DNA of 64,000 bases from HTCC5015 sp051747425. Its GTDB lineage: Bacteria > Pseudomonadota > Gammaproteobacteria > HTCC5015. The stretch lies in the NCBI GenBank assembly GCA_051747425.1, contig JBNJGD010000012.1, positions 9,337 through 73,336 on the forward strand, given 5' to 3'. A program made the position numbers and the translations under genes. The notes under the pieces are model-generated. The model made no database searches. It worked only from the letters and a program-made list of their open reading frames with translations, and was not told the DNA's origin. Positions 48,398 to 56,206 of this stretch are shown in pieces. Numbering within the stretch: position 1 is the stretch's first letter; each line of letters begins with the position of its first letter.

Positions 48398-50255
48398 GCT
48401 CTCGGTCATCGTTACTACCTATAATGCACCGGATCATCTGGCTCTGGTTCTTGAACACCTCAACCAGCAAACGGTGGATACCGATTACGAGGTCGTCGTG
48501 GCCGATGACGGTTCTACCCCGCAGACCCGTGGGTTGATTGAATCCTTGAGCGGTTCATTAAAGTACCCGCTTATACATGCCTGGCAGGAGGATCGGGGCT
48601 TTCGCGCCGGAGCGGCGCGAAACCGGGCGGTGGAAAGGGCCACGGGCGACTATTTGGTGTTCCTCGATGGCGACTGTCTGGTGTTTCCCGATTTTGTCGA
48701 GAAGCATTTTGCACTGGCTGAGCCCGGTTGGATGGTCAGGGGCAGTCGCGTCATGCTGGGCAAGGAGTTTTCCCAACGCATCATCGCTGGCGCCGAGTCA
48801 CCCAGGCGAGAGAGCAACTGGTGGCGCCTGCGATTCAGTGGCCAGGTCAATCGCCTTGGGCCTCTGCTGCGTCTGCCCTTTATGCAGCGGCGACTGTCGA
48901 CCAAGTGGTATGGTGTCAAAACCTGCAATCTGGGAGTCTGGCGCTGCGACTTCGAGTTGGTCAACGGCTTTGATGAACGCTATATCGGCTGGGGTCACGA
49001 GGACGCCGATCTGGCTGTGCGTTTGCTGAACAACGGCGTTCGGCGCAAGGAGGGGCGGCACTTCATTCCCGTGTTGCACTTCTGGCATGCGCGCAACGAT
49101 CGCAGTCGCGAATCGGACAACAAAGCTCGACTGGATGAGACCATCCACAAAAACATCAAGGTGACGCGCCACGGGCTTAAACCGGAGGGCGAGATCGACA
49201 CCTGTGTGGCCGAATTTCATGTCCTGCATGTCAATTTTGCCAAGGGCTTTCGCGGTGGTGAGCGGCAGACGGAACTGTTGGTCAAGGCCATGGCCGAGCG
49301 CGGTATCCGCCAGTCGGTCTTGTTGCGTCACGACTCGCCGCTGGTTGAGCGCCTGATGGATGTGCCGCGTCTGTCAGTGCGAGTGGCGCGCAAACCCTAC
49401 ACCCTGAATGCGGCGGCTCGTCGGGGGCAGTATTCCCTGGTGCACGCCCACGAGACCAAGGCGGCGCAATGGGCCTACCTGAATTGGCGCCGCCACGGTG
49501 TTCCCTATGTCATTACTCGTCGGGTGGCCAAGGTGCCGGGCAGAACGGCTTTCACCCGGGCCATGTACGAAAATGCCGAGAAGGTGGTATGCCTGTCGCG
49601 GGCGGTCAAGAACAAGCTCGAACTGGCCTCCCCTGCAAGCAACGCCAGTATTATCCCATCCATGTGTGCCCGGCTCGATGTGGATCCCGCAGAGGTGGCG
49701 AATATCCGCAAGCCTTATACCGACCGTTACCTGATACTCAATGTTGGCGCTTTGGTGATCAGCAAGGGCCAGCGCGAGCTAATGGATGCGTTTAAAAGAG
49801 TGAAGAAGCATCACGCCGTATCGCTGCTGTTGCTCGGCGAGGGCAATGATGAAACCCGGCTCAGGGACTGGGCCGCCGGTGATCCGGACATTCATTTTCT
49901 GGGTTTTTGCAAAAATGTCGGCGACTATCTGGCGGCGGCCGATCAGTTCGCTTTTCCCTCCCACGAAGAGGGGCTCGGTTCAACCTTGCTGGACGCCATG
50001 GAGGCGGAATTGCCGATTGTGGCCAGCGATGTTGACGGCATTCCCGACATTGTGCGCCACGATGACAACGGGTTGCTCGTTCCGGCCAAAAACAGTGCCG
50101 CTCTGGCCGAGGCCATGCAGTTCTTGATTGAGCATCCCGACGAGGCCCGCCGTCTGGCGGCCAGTGGCAAGGCCGGCATTTCCGATTTCTACCCTCCGGC
50201 GATCGCCGCGCGCTACTGGACGCTCTACCAGGGCCTGATTTGCGAACCGGTTTAA
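48381..50255 (+). CDS. Two-domain glycosyltransferase (GT2-GT4 fusion)
   Basis: A 624-residue protein carrying two complete glycosyltransferase domains. Residues 1-270 are a GT2 (GT-A) domain: SVIVTTYNAPDHL, VVVADDGSTPQ, FLDGDCL (DXD-like) and GWGHEDADLAVRLL. Residues about 283-620 are a GT4 (GT-B) domain: VLHVNFAKGFRGGERQTELL, HAHETKAAQWAY, and HEEGLGSTLLDAMEAELPIVASDVDGIPDIV with the retaining-enzyme E-x7-E. It overlaps the ligase gene by 17 bp. It would add two successive sugars to LPS core or O-chain; donor and acceptor unknown. A read-through error is unlikely because the junction is in frame with ordinary linker sequence. Confidence 0.85.
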   Translation: MLHPNKLSVIVTTYNAPDHLALVLEHLNQQTVDTDYEVVVADDGSTPQTRGLIESLSGSLKYPLIHAWQEDRGFRAGAARNRAVERATGDYLVFLDGDCLVFPDFVEKHFALAEPGWMVRGSRVMLGKEFSQRIIAGAESPRRESNWWRLRFSGQVNRLGPLLRLPFMQRRLSTKWYGVKTCNLGVWRCDFELVNGFDERYIGWGHEDADLAVRLLNNGVRRKEGRHFIPVLHFWHARNDRSRESDNKARLDETIHKNIKVTRHGLKPEGEIDTCVAEFHVLHVNFAKGFRGGERQTELLVKAMAERGIRQSVLLRHDSPLVERLMDVPRLSVRVARKPYTLNAAARRGQYSLVHAHETKAAQWAYLNWRRHGVPYVITRRVAKVPGRTAFTRAMYENAEKVVCLSRAVKNKLELASPASNASIIPSMCARLDVDPAEVANIRKPYTDRYLILNVGALVISKGQRELMDAFKRVKKHHAVSLLLLGEGNDETRLRDWAAGDPDIHFLGFCKNVGDYLAAADQFAFPSHEEGLGSTLLDAMEAELPIVASDVDGIPDIVRHDDNGLLVPAKNSAALAEAMQFLIEHPDEARRLAASGKAGISDFYPPAIAARYWTLYQGLICEPV

Positions 50256-50279
50256 GAATCCATGTCAGCTGTTCACTGG

Positions 50280-50323
50280 AAGTGTCGCACAGCTGGCGAG
50301 TGACACTTGGCTGGCACTATAAT
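50280..50323 (+). promoter_or_regulatory. hldE promoter with inverted repeat
   Basis: A perfect TATAAT (50318-50323) lies 31 bases before the hldE ATG. Upstream, AAGTGTC (50280-50286) and GACACTT (50302-50308) form a 7-bp inverted repeat that covers the -35 region, where no good hexamer is seen. This resembles an operator or an activator-dependent promoter. Confidence 0.5.
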
Positions 50324-50353
50324 ACGCCACTGGCCATCTAAAATGGAAAGCGT

Positions 50354-51784
50354 ATGCGTCTGAAACTCCCCGACTTTGCCTCCGCCCGTGTTCTTGTACT
50401 CGGCGATGTCATGCTCGATCGCTACTGGCACGGCGACACCTCGCGGATCTCTCCCGAGGCACCCGTACCCGTGGTCAAGGTCGGGCAGATTGAGGAGCGC
50501 GCCGGCGGGGCCGGTAATGTCGCGCTCAACATTACTTCTCTGGGCGGCCATTCCGACTTGATGGGGCTGGTGGGGAGGGACGAGGCCGCCCGCAGCCTGG
50601 CCTCGGTTCTGAACGAGCAGGGTGTTCGCTGCCGCTTCCAGACGGTGGCCGGCAGCCACACCATTACCAAGCTGCGGGTGATCAGTCGCCAGCAGCAGCT
50701 GATTCGCGCCGATTTCGAGGACGGATTTATCAGCGCGCCGGCGGGACTCGACGAGGGAGCTGTGACGGCGGCCATGTCCGAGGTCGATGCGGTGATCCTC
50801 TCCGATTACGGCAAGGGGTCCCTGCGCGACATTCCCCGGCTGATCGAGATGGCCCGGGCCCAGGGCCGTCCGGTGCTGGTTGATCCCAAGGGCACCGACT
50901 TCAGCATCTACACCAATGCCACACTGATTACCCCCAATCAGAGCGAGTTCGAGGCCGTGGTCGGCCCCTGTGCCACAGATGAAGAACTGATGGCCAAAGG
51001 CGAGGCATTGAGAGCCGAGCTCAATCTCGATGCCCTGCTGGTGACGCGCAGTGAAAAGGGCATGGTGTTGTTCCGCCGCGACGATGAGCCCTTTATTCAG
51101 CCCACCCGGGCGCGGGAGGTGTTCGATGTCACCGGCGCCGGCGATACGGTCATCGCCACTCTGGCGGCGAGCATTGCCGCCGGTACGGACATGGTCGAGG
51201 CTACCCAGATGGCCAATATGGCGGCGGGCATCGTCGTCGCCAAGCTGGGCACGGCGACGGCCAGCGTTCGCGAAATGCAGGCGGCGATGCTCGAGCACGC
51301 GCCGCTGGAGCGCGGTGTGGTCGATGAAGCCAGTTTGATCGGCCTGATGGAGCGGGCCCGGGCCAATGGTGAGCGGGTGGTGATGACCAACGGTTGCTTT
51401 GACATTCTGCACTCGGGCCATGTGGCCTACCTCTCCCAGGCTGCGGCACTGGGAGATCGTCTGATCGTGGCGGTGAACTCGGACGACTCGGTCAAGCGGC
51501 TCAAGGGCCCCGAGCGCCCGGTCAATGGCGTCGACCAGCGCATGGCGGTGCTCTCAGGCCTCGAGAGCGTGGATTGGGTGGTGCCCTTTGGCGAGGACAC
51601 GCCTCAACGCTTGATCGAAGCCTGCCTGCCCGATGTGCTGGTCAAGGGCGGCGACTACCGCCCCGAGGACATTGCCGGCGGTGCCGCCGTCCAGGCCCAC
51701 GGCGGCGAAGTGCGTGTGCTCGACTTCGTCGACGGCTGTTCCACCTCCCGCATCATCGAAGACATCCGCGCTCTGAAAGCCTGA
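50354..51784 (+). CDS. hldE: Bifunctional heptose-7-phosphate kinase/heptose-1-phosphate adenylyltransferase
   Basis: Makes ADP-D-glycero-D-manno-heptose for the LPS inner core (476 aa). The N-terminal PfkB-type kinase (1 to about 315) has GDVMLDRYWHGDTSRISPEAPVPVV, GGAGNVALN and DVTGAGDTVIATL; the C-terminal nucleotidyltransferase (about 340-476) has TNGCFDILHSGHVAYL (HxGH) and RLKGPERPVN. Both halves are intact. Sedoheptulose-7-P, its ultimate precursor, is also a substrate of the transaldolase encoded at 30.8 kb. Confidence 0.96.
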   Translation: MRLKLPDFASARVLVLGDVMLDRYWHGDTSRISPEAPVPVVKVGQIEERAGGAGNVALNITSLGGHSDLMGLVGRDEAARSLASVLNEQGVRCRFQTVAGSHTITKLRVISRQQQLIRADFEDGFISAPAGLDEGAVTAAMSEVDAVILSDYGKGSLRDIPRLIEMARAQGRPVLVDPKGTDFSIYTNATLITPNQSEFEAVVGPCATDEELMAKGEALRAELNLDALLVTRSEKGMVLFRRDDEPFIQPTRAREVFDVTGAGDTVIATLAASIAAGTDMVEATQMANMAAGIVVAKLGTATASVREMQAAMLEHAPLERGVVDEASLIGLMERARANGERVVMTNGCFDILHSGHVAYLSQAAALGDRLIVAVNSDDSVKRLKGPERPVNGVDQRMAVLSGLESVDWVVPFGEDTPQRLIEACLPDVLVKGGDYRPEDIAGGAAVQAHGGEVRVLDFVDGCSTSRIIEDIRALKA

Positions 51785-51788
51785 TGTT

Positions 51789-51941
51789 TTAGCCACAGAG
51801 CGCACAGAGTCCACAGAGTTTTTGTATGAAACCAGTAGGGCGGATGTGGCGAAGCCATCTTCCGCCAGGCTCATGGGCGGGCTTCGCCGCGTCCGCCCTA
51901 CGCGTTAAAGCCTCTGTGCTCTCTGTGTCCTCTGTGGCTAA
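51789..51941. repeat. Type D composite element between hldE and hldD
   Basis: The shortest copy (153 bp): left TTAGCCACAGAGCGCACAG, right complement ending GTCCTCTGTGGCTAA, with a type C repeat as its core. The right end lies just before a TACAAT (51947-51952) that may be the hldD -10 element. Confidence 0.75.
51835..51901 (+). repeat. Type C palindromic repeat
   Basis: 67 bp from GTAGGGCGGATG to GTCCGCCCTAC; the core of the composite element. Confidence 0.75.
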
Positions 51942-51979
51942 CATAGTACAATGGCCCCTGTTTTTACGGAGTGAGCACT

Positions 51980-52939
51980 ATGATCGTCGTCACTGGCGCC
52001 GCCGGTTTTATCGGCAGCAATCTCGTCAAGGCCCTGAATGAGCGCGGTCGCACGGACATTCTGGCCGTGGACGACCTCTCGGACGGCACCAAGATGTTCA
52101 ATCTGGCCGACCTCGAGATTGCCGATTACATGGACAAGGACGATTTTCTGGGCAGCGTTCTTTCCGGCGATCTGGACGGCCAGGTCGAGGTGATTTTCCA
52201 CCAGGGCGCCTGTTCGGACACCACCGAATGGGACGGTCGCTTTGTGATGGAGAACAACTACGAGTACACCAAGGACCTGTTCCACTTCTGTCAGCAACAG
52301 GGGGCGCCGTTTATCTACGCTTCCTCGGCCTCGGTCTACGGCGGCAGCAGCGAGTTTGTGGAGCGGCGCGAGGTCGAGCGTCCGCTCAATATGTACGCCT
52401 ATTCCAAATTTCAGTTTGACCAGTATTTGCGCCGCCACATGGATCGCTGTCAGTCCCAGGTGGCCGGGTTGCGCTACTTTAATGTCTACGGCCCCCGCGA
52501 GCAGCACAAGGGCGGCATGTCCAGTGTGGCCTTCCACTTCAATAACCAGATTCGCGAAAGCGGCGTCTGCCGCCTGTTTGCCGGCACCGAGGGCTATGGC
52601 GACGGTGAGCAGCGCCGGGACTTCGTCTATGTCGGCGATGTGGTGGCGGTCAATCTCTGGCTGTGGGACAACCCCTCGGTGAGCGGCATTTTTAATTGCG
52701 GTTCCGGTCGCAGCCAGTCCTTCAACGAGGTGGCCAACGCCGTCATCGACTGGCACGGCAAGGGCAAAATCGAGTACATTCCCTTCCCGGAAAAGCTCAA
52801 GGGCGCCTACCAGAGCTTCACCCAGGCTGATATCTCGGCCCTGAGAGAAGCCGGCTTCGATAAACCGTTCAAAACGGTGGAAGAGGCGGTGCCGGAGTAC
52901 CTGGACTGGTTGTCCCAACAGCACTTTATCGGCCAATAG
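51980..52939 (+). CDS. hldD: ADP-L-glycero-D-manno-heptose 6-epimerase
   Basis: Last enzyme of ADP-heptose synthesis (319 aa). Extended SDR with NADP motif VTGAAGFIGSNLV, SSASVYGG, catalytic YAYSKFQFD and the family-specific LRYFNVYGPREQHKGGMSSVAFHFNNQI. The ATG at 51980 follows GGAG by 8 bases; the GTG three codons earlier is unlikely. It is separated from hldE by the repeat element and followed 15 bp later by waaF. Confidence 0.95.
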   Translation: MIVVTGAAGFIGSNLVKALNERGRTDILAVDDLSDGTKMFNLADLEIADYMDKDDFLGSVLSGDLDGQVEVIFHQGACSDTTEWDGRFVMENNYEYTKDLFHFCQQQGAPFIYASSASVYGGSSEFVERREVERPLNMYAYSKFQFDQYLRRHMDRCQSQVAGLRYFNVYGPREQHKGGMSSVAFHFNNQIRESGVCRLFAGTEGYGDGEQRRDFVYVGDVVAVNLWLWDNPSVSGIFNCGSGRSQSFNEVANAVIDWHGKGKIEYIPFPEKLKGAYQSFTQADISALREAGFDKPFKTVEEAVPEYLDWLSQQHFIGQ

Positions 52940-52954
52940 GAGCGAGCGGTTTTT

Positions 52955-53980
52955 ATGGCTTCTTCCCAGCGTATATTGGTGGTCGGTCCCTCCTGGGTCG
53001 GGGACATGGTAATGGCCCAGAGCCTGTTTAAATCCCTCAAGCAACAATACCCCGAGGCCGAAATTGATGTTGTGGCTCCGGCTTGGTCACTGCCGGTGCT
53101 GGAGAAAATGCCTGAAGTTAGGCGCGGTCTGGCGCTGGCGGTGGGTCACGGTGAAGGGGGGTTGAAGAAACGCTACGCTCTGGGCAAGTCCCTGCGTGGG
53201 CAGTACGATCGCGCCATTGTTTTGCCGCGGTCACTCAAGGCAGCCCTGGTGCCCTTTTTTGCCAAAGTGCCCGTTCGCACCGGCTTTCTGGGTGAGATGC
53301 GCTATGGCCTCATTAACGACATCCGCCCTTTCGACAAGACCCTGCTGGATCAGACGGTCAAGCGCTTTGTCGCCCTCGGCCAGCCGGCTGGAGCCAGGCT
53401 CACAGAAATGGCGCTTCCCAAACCTGAACTGGCTGTTGATCTGTCGGCGTCTGATACCGCCATGGAGAGACTCTCCCTGAATACGGACAAGCCCGCGGTC
53501 GGTTTTATGCCGGGGGCCGAGTTTGGCCCGGCCAAGCAGTGGCCGGCCGAGCACTTTGCCGCGCTGGCGACCAAAGTGGCGTCCGAAGGGGGGCAGGTGT
53601 GGATATTCGGCTCGGCCAAGGACCGCGAGGTGGCTAACGACATCAACACAGCGGCCGGCGGCGTCTGCCGTAATTTGTGTGGCGAGACCTCGCTGGCCGA
53701 AGTGGTGGATCTGGTAGGACGAGTCGATGTGGCGGTGAGCAACGACTCAGGGTTGATGCATGTGGCCGCCGCGACAGGGCGACCGGTGGTGGCCGTCTAC
53801 GGATCATCCAGCCCGGAATTTACGCCGCCACTGACTGAGTATGCAGACATTCACTGGCTGCGGCTGGAGTGCAGCCCCTGTTTTGATCGCACTTGCCGCT
53901 TTGGTCACTATCGTTGTCTCCGGGAGATCGCCCCGGAGACCATTTATCAGTCCTGCAAACGGTTCATGCGCGATGTCTAA
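52955..53980 (+). CDS. waaF: LPS heptosyltransferase II (WaaF)
   Basis: GT9-family enzyme (341 aa) adding the second heptose of the inner core. It has ILVVGPSWVGDMVMAQSLFKSLK (typical WaaF), PRSLKAALVPFFAKVPVRTGF, MPGAEFGPAKQWPAEHFAAL, VSNDSGLMHVAAATGRPVVAVYGSSSPEFTPPL and LECSPCFDRTCRFGHYRCL. It lies in the hldD-waaF operon, overlapping the cytidylyltransferase gene by 8 bp. waaC is not in the window. Confidence 0.93.
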   Translation: MASSQRILVVGPSWVGDMVMAQSLFKSLKQQYPEAEIDVVAPAWSLPVLEKMPEVRRGLALAVGHGEGGLKKRYALGKSLRGQYDRAIVLPRSLKAALVPFFAKVPVRTGFLGEMRYGLINDIRPFDKTLLDQTVKRFVALGQPAGARLTEMALPKPELAVDLSASDTAMERLSLNTDKPAVGFMPGAEFGPAKQWPAEHFAALATKVASEGGQVWIFGSAKDREVANDINTAAGGVCRNLCGETSLAEVVDLVGRVDVAVSNDSGLMHVAAATGRPVVAVYGSSSPEFTPPLTEYADIHWLRLECSPCFDRTCRFGHYRCLREIAPETIYQSCKRFMRDV

Positions 53981-54389
53981 GATCATTGGATACACCACCG
54001 GGGTCTACGACCTTTTTCACATCGGCCACCTCAATGTTCTTCGCCGGGCCAAAATGGAGTGCGACTACCTGATTGTCGGCGTCACCACTGACGAGCTGGC
54101 CTACGCACGCAAGGCCAAGCAGCCGGTGATTCCCTTTTCCGAGCGGCTGGCGATTGTCGAGGCGATCAAGTTTGTCGATGAAGTGGTGCCCCAGACGCAC
54201 ATGGACAAGTTCGCCGCCTGGAAAGATCTGAAGTTTGACCGCATGTTTGTGGGTGACGACTGGAAAGGCACGGACAAGTGGAATCAGCTGGAAAAGGAGT
54301 TTGCCGAGGTGGGCGTGGAAATCGTTTACTTTCCCTATACCGAGCACACTTCCAGTACCTTCCTCAGATCCGTTCTGGAGAAAATCTAG
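53973..54389 (+). CDS. TagD-like glycerol-3-phosphate cytidylyltransferase
   Basis: Cytidylyltransferase-family protein (138 aa) starting MSKIIGYTTGVYDLFHIGHLNVLRRAK with the catalytic HIGH at 16-19; GDDWKGTDKW (about 92-101) corresponds to the TagD GDDWEG motif, and YTEHTSSTFLRSVL replaces the TagD RTEGISTTKI motif. It probably makes CDP-glycerol from glycerol-3-phosphate, though choline- or ethanolamine-phosphate cannot be excluded. The start is inside the end of waaF (8-bp overlap), so it is translationally coupled to LPS-core synthesis. It shares the CTAG stop with the convergent TagB/F-like gene. Confidence 0.82.
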   Translation: MSKIIGYTTGVYDLFHIGHLNVLRRAKMECDYLIVGVTTDELAYARKAKQPVIPFSERLAIVEAIKFVDEVVPQTHMDKFAAWKDLKFDRMFVGDDWKGTDKWNQLEKEFAEVGVEIVYFPYTEHTSSTFLRSVLEKI

Positions 54390-55474
54390 TCACTGCGGGC
54401 GTTTGAGGTGAAGTAGTCTGCCACCCGGACAGACGCCTTGCCGTCCATCTTGCCCATGATTTCATCGGCGTATTTCAGCCGATAGTGCTCGAGCAATTTG
54501 GGCTTTTCCATGTGTGCATCGACCAGCCCCCGAAGGTCCTTGTACCGGGCGGCCCTGTCGGCGACGCGCTGATAGTGGAGGGTGGTGTCGTCCAGGCGTT
54601 TTTTGATGCGGTATTTAAAAGGCCCGCGGTAGCCCAGCCTTAGCCGGATAAAGTCGCAAATAATCACCGGTTTGTTAAGCGAGGCAAACTCGAAAATCGC
54701 CGATGAGGTATCCGTTACCATCATGTCGGCACTGGCCATATAGGGTACCAGGGAGAAATCGGTGGGCGGGGCAAAGTAAACATTGCTTTCATGGCTCCAG
54801 CGAGTCAGCTTCCTGAGTTGGTGCCGATAACGCTTTCTGCTGTAGGTGAAGTCGTGTGCTTTCACCAGCAGATTGAAGTCGGCAAAGTGCTTTGGAAAGT
54901 GCCGGGACATGTTTTCAATGGAGCTGGGGTAAAAAGTGGGTGCGTAAAGCAGGGTGGGCTTGTTTTTGTCCAGGCCCAGTTGATCCAGGTCCAGCCGGCT
55001 TTTGGCGATCCCCTCCTCGGTGCGCAGGGGGTCGAGCTTGGCAAATCCGACTTCCACCAGGTCGACGCCGGGATAAAGCTCCTGAAAAATTTTCATGCGA
55101 CCCGGACCGGAGACAAAGCGAACATTAAAATTGCCCAGCCCGGGAGAGATGGAAACATTTTTTACCCCTGTGCCGGAGCCATGGTAGAGCAGTGCGCTTC
55201 GCGTCCCTTCAGGCAAGTGATCCACATCCTCTGAGCTGTGTCCGTAAACGACCCAGTCGGGGCGCGTCTTGCGGTAGAGGGCCAGAGCCTCTTCAGTGCC
55301 ATTGACGATGGTGAAGGGCAGATCCAGAGTTTTTGCTGCGTGTTGTTTGAGCTCAATATCGTCGCCATTGCGCAGGGTGGCGTGGCAGTTTATCCCCCGG
55401 CTTTTCAGCTCTGCTATGACGGGAGCGTACTGGGGCAAGTAGTAGGTGTTCGGAACATCGAAGTATATGTGCAT
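54386..55474 (-). CDS. CDP-glycerol glycerophosphotransferase-like protein (TagB/TagF family)
   Basis: 362-residue glycosyltransferase-B-fold enzyme related to the teichoic-acid polymerases. Features: MHIYFDVPNTYYLPQYAPVIAELK, YHGSGTGVKN, TLLYAPTFYPSSIENM (the TagF YAPTWR region), and MVTDTSSAIFEFASLNKPVIICDF (the family DxSS motif). It would transfer glycerol phosphate from CDP-glycerol, the product expected from the facing TagD-like gene. It lies 13 bp after a HIT-family gene in the same direction. A complete LPS/EPS acceptor is not identified. Confidence 0.8.
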   Translation of the reverse strand: MHIYFDVPNTYYLPQYAPVIAELKSRGINCHATLRNGDDIELKQHAAKTLDLPFTIVNGTEEALALYRKTRPDWVVYGHSSEDVDHLPEGTRSALLYHGSGTGVKNVSISPGLGNFNVRFVSGPGRMKIFQELYPGVDLVEVGFAKLDPLRTEEGIAKSRLDLDQLGLDKNKPTLLYAPTFYPSSIENMSRHFPKHFADFNLLVKAHDFTYSRKRYRHQLRKLTRWSHESNVYFAPPTDFSLVPYMASADMMVTDTSSAIFEFASLNKPVIICDFIRLRLGYRGPFKYRIKKRLDDTTLHYQRVADRAARYKDLRGLVDAHMEKPKLLEHYRLKYADEIMGKMDGKASVRVADYFTSNARSD

Positions 55475-55487
55475 AAAGGACGGTTTC

Positions 55488-55934
55488 TTATTGATGGTCG
55501 GGCAGGGAGATCCACGACGCTTTCAGGTGCTCTGCAAGTCGGGTGAACTGGTCTTCTGTGAGAGGGGTGGCGTGACCGAGGTCGGGCACCTTTGGCCAGC
55601 CTGGATCTGCAAAGATAATGCCTTCAAACTCCTTGTCACCGGCATAGCGGGGCAGAACATGGTAGTGAACTTCCCTGTCGACCATCATCAGCATCAGATA
55701 ATTGATCTTGTCCATGGCAAAACAGTGGCGAAGGGTGGCCTCAAGCTCACGCTTGATAGACGCCAGTTCGGCATAGGCTTCTGCGGAGAGATCACCGGGG
55801 CGCGTGGCGTCACTTTTGTTGGCCAACACCATGCTGCCCAGAGTGGCCTGTTTGGGCCGGAGCAGTAAAACCCAGTGTTGGTATTCGCGCAGCAGTGTTG
55901 CCGGGTAACCGAATTTCTCAATGGTCGGGTTCAT
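55488..55934 (-). CDS. HIT-family (histidine triad) protein with an atypical motif
   Basis: 148-residue HIT-fold protein, nucleotide hydrolase or transferase family. The normally triple-His motif HxHxH reads EVHYHVLPRY: the first His is Glu, while the central catalytic His and the third remain. LDKINYLMLMMVDREVHYHVLPRY-like context (here MDKINYLMLMMV) is typical. The ATG at 55934 gives MNPTIEKFGYPATLL. It is the first gene of a two-gene unit with the TagB/F-like gene, so it may hydrolyse or salvage a nucleotide by-product (inference). Confidence 0.82.
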   Translation of the reverse strand: MNPTIEKFGYPATLLREYQHWVLLLRPKQATLGSMVLANKSDATRPGDLSAEAYAELASIKRELEATLRHCFAMDKINYLMLMMVDREVHYHVLPRYAGDKEFEGIIFADPGWPKVPDLGHATPLTEDQFTRLAEHLKASWISLPDHQ

Positions 55935-56148
55935 AGGTCCGCAAGCGAGCAATATTAAACGGTCTCAAGCTTATCATAAAGCCCGGATCATGTGATGTTC
56001 CCGCCAGCAAAAGACTGATAAATCAAAAGCTTGTATACATTCCGGTTGCTGGTGGAGCGTGTTGCCGTTCAAATGCCATGATGGTAGTTTCCGTTCTCGG
56101 ATGATCGCCCTATATGGTATCGGCCAGCGCGGTGCGCCGCCTGCGTCA

Positions 56149-56176
56149 TTAACTTTCAACATGAGACGAGTAAAAT
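56149..56176 (+). promoter_or_regulatory. Candidate promoter of the UDP-glucose dehydrogenase gene
   Basis: TTAACT (56149-56154, 4/6) and TAAAAT (56171-56176, 5/6) are 16 bp apart, 31 bases before the ATG. The rest of the 272-bp gap from 55935 is comparatively AT-rich and shows no repeat. Confidence 0.5.
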
Positions 56177-56206
56177 CCGGCGCACACAGCGCAGTTGAGC
56201 GACAAG

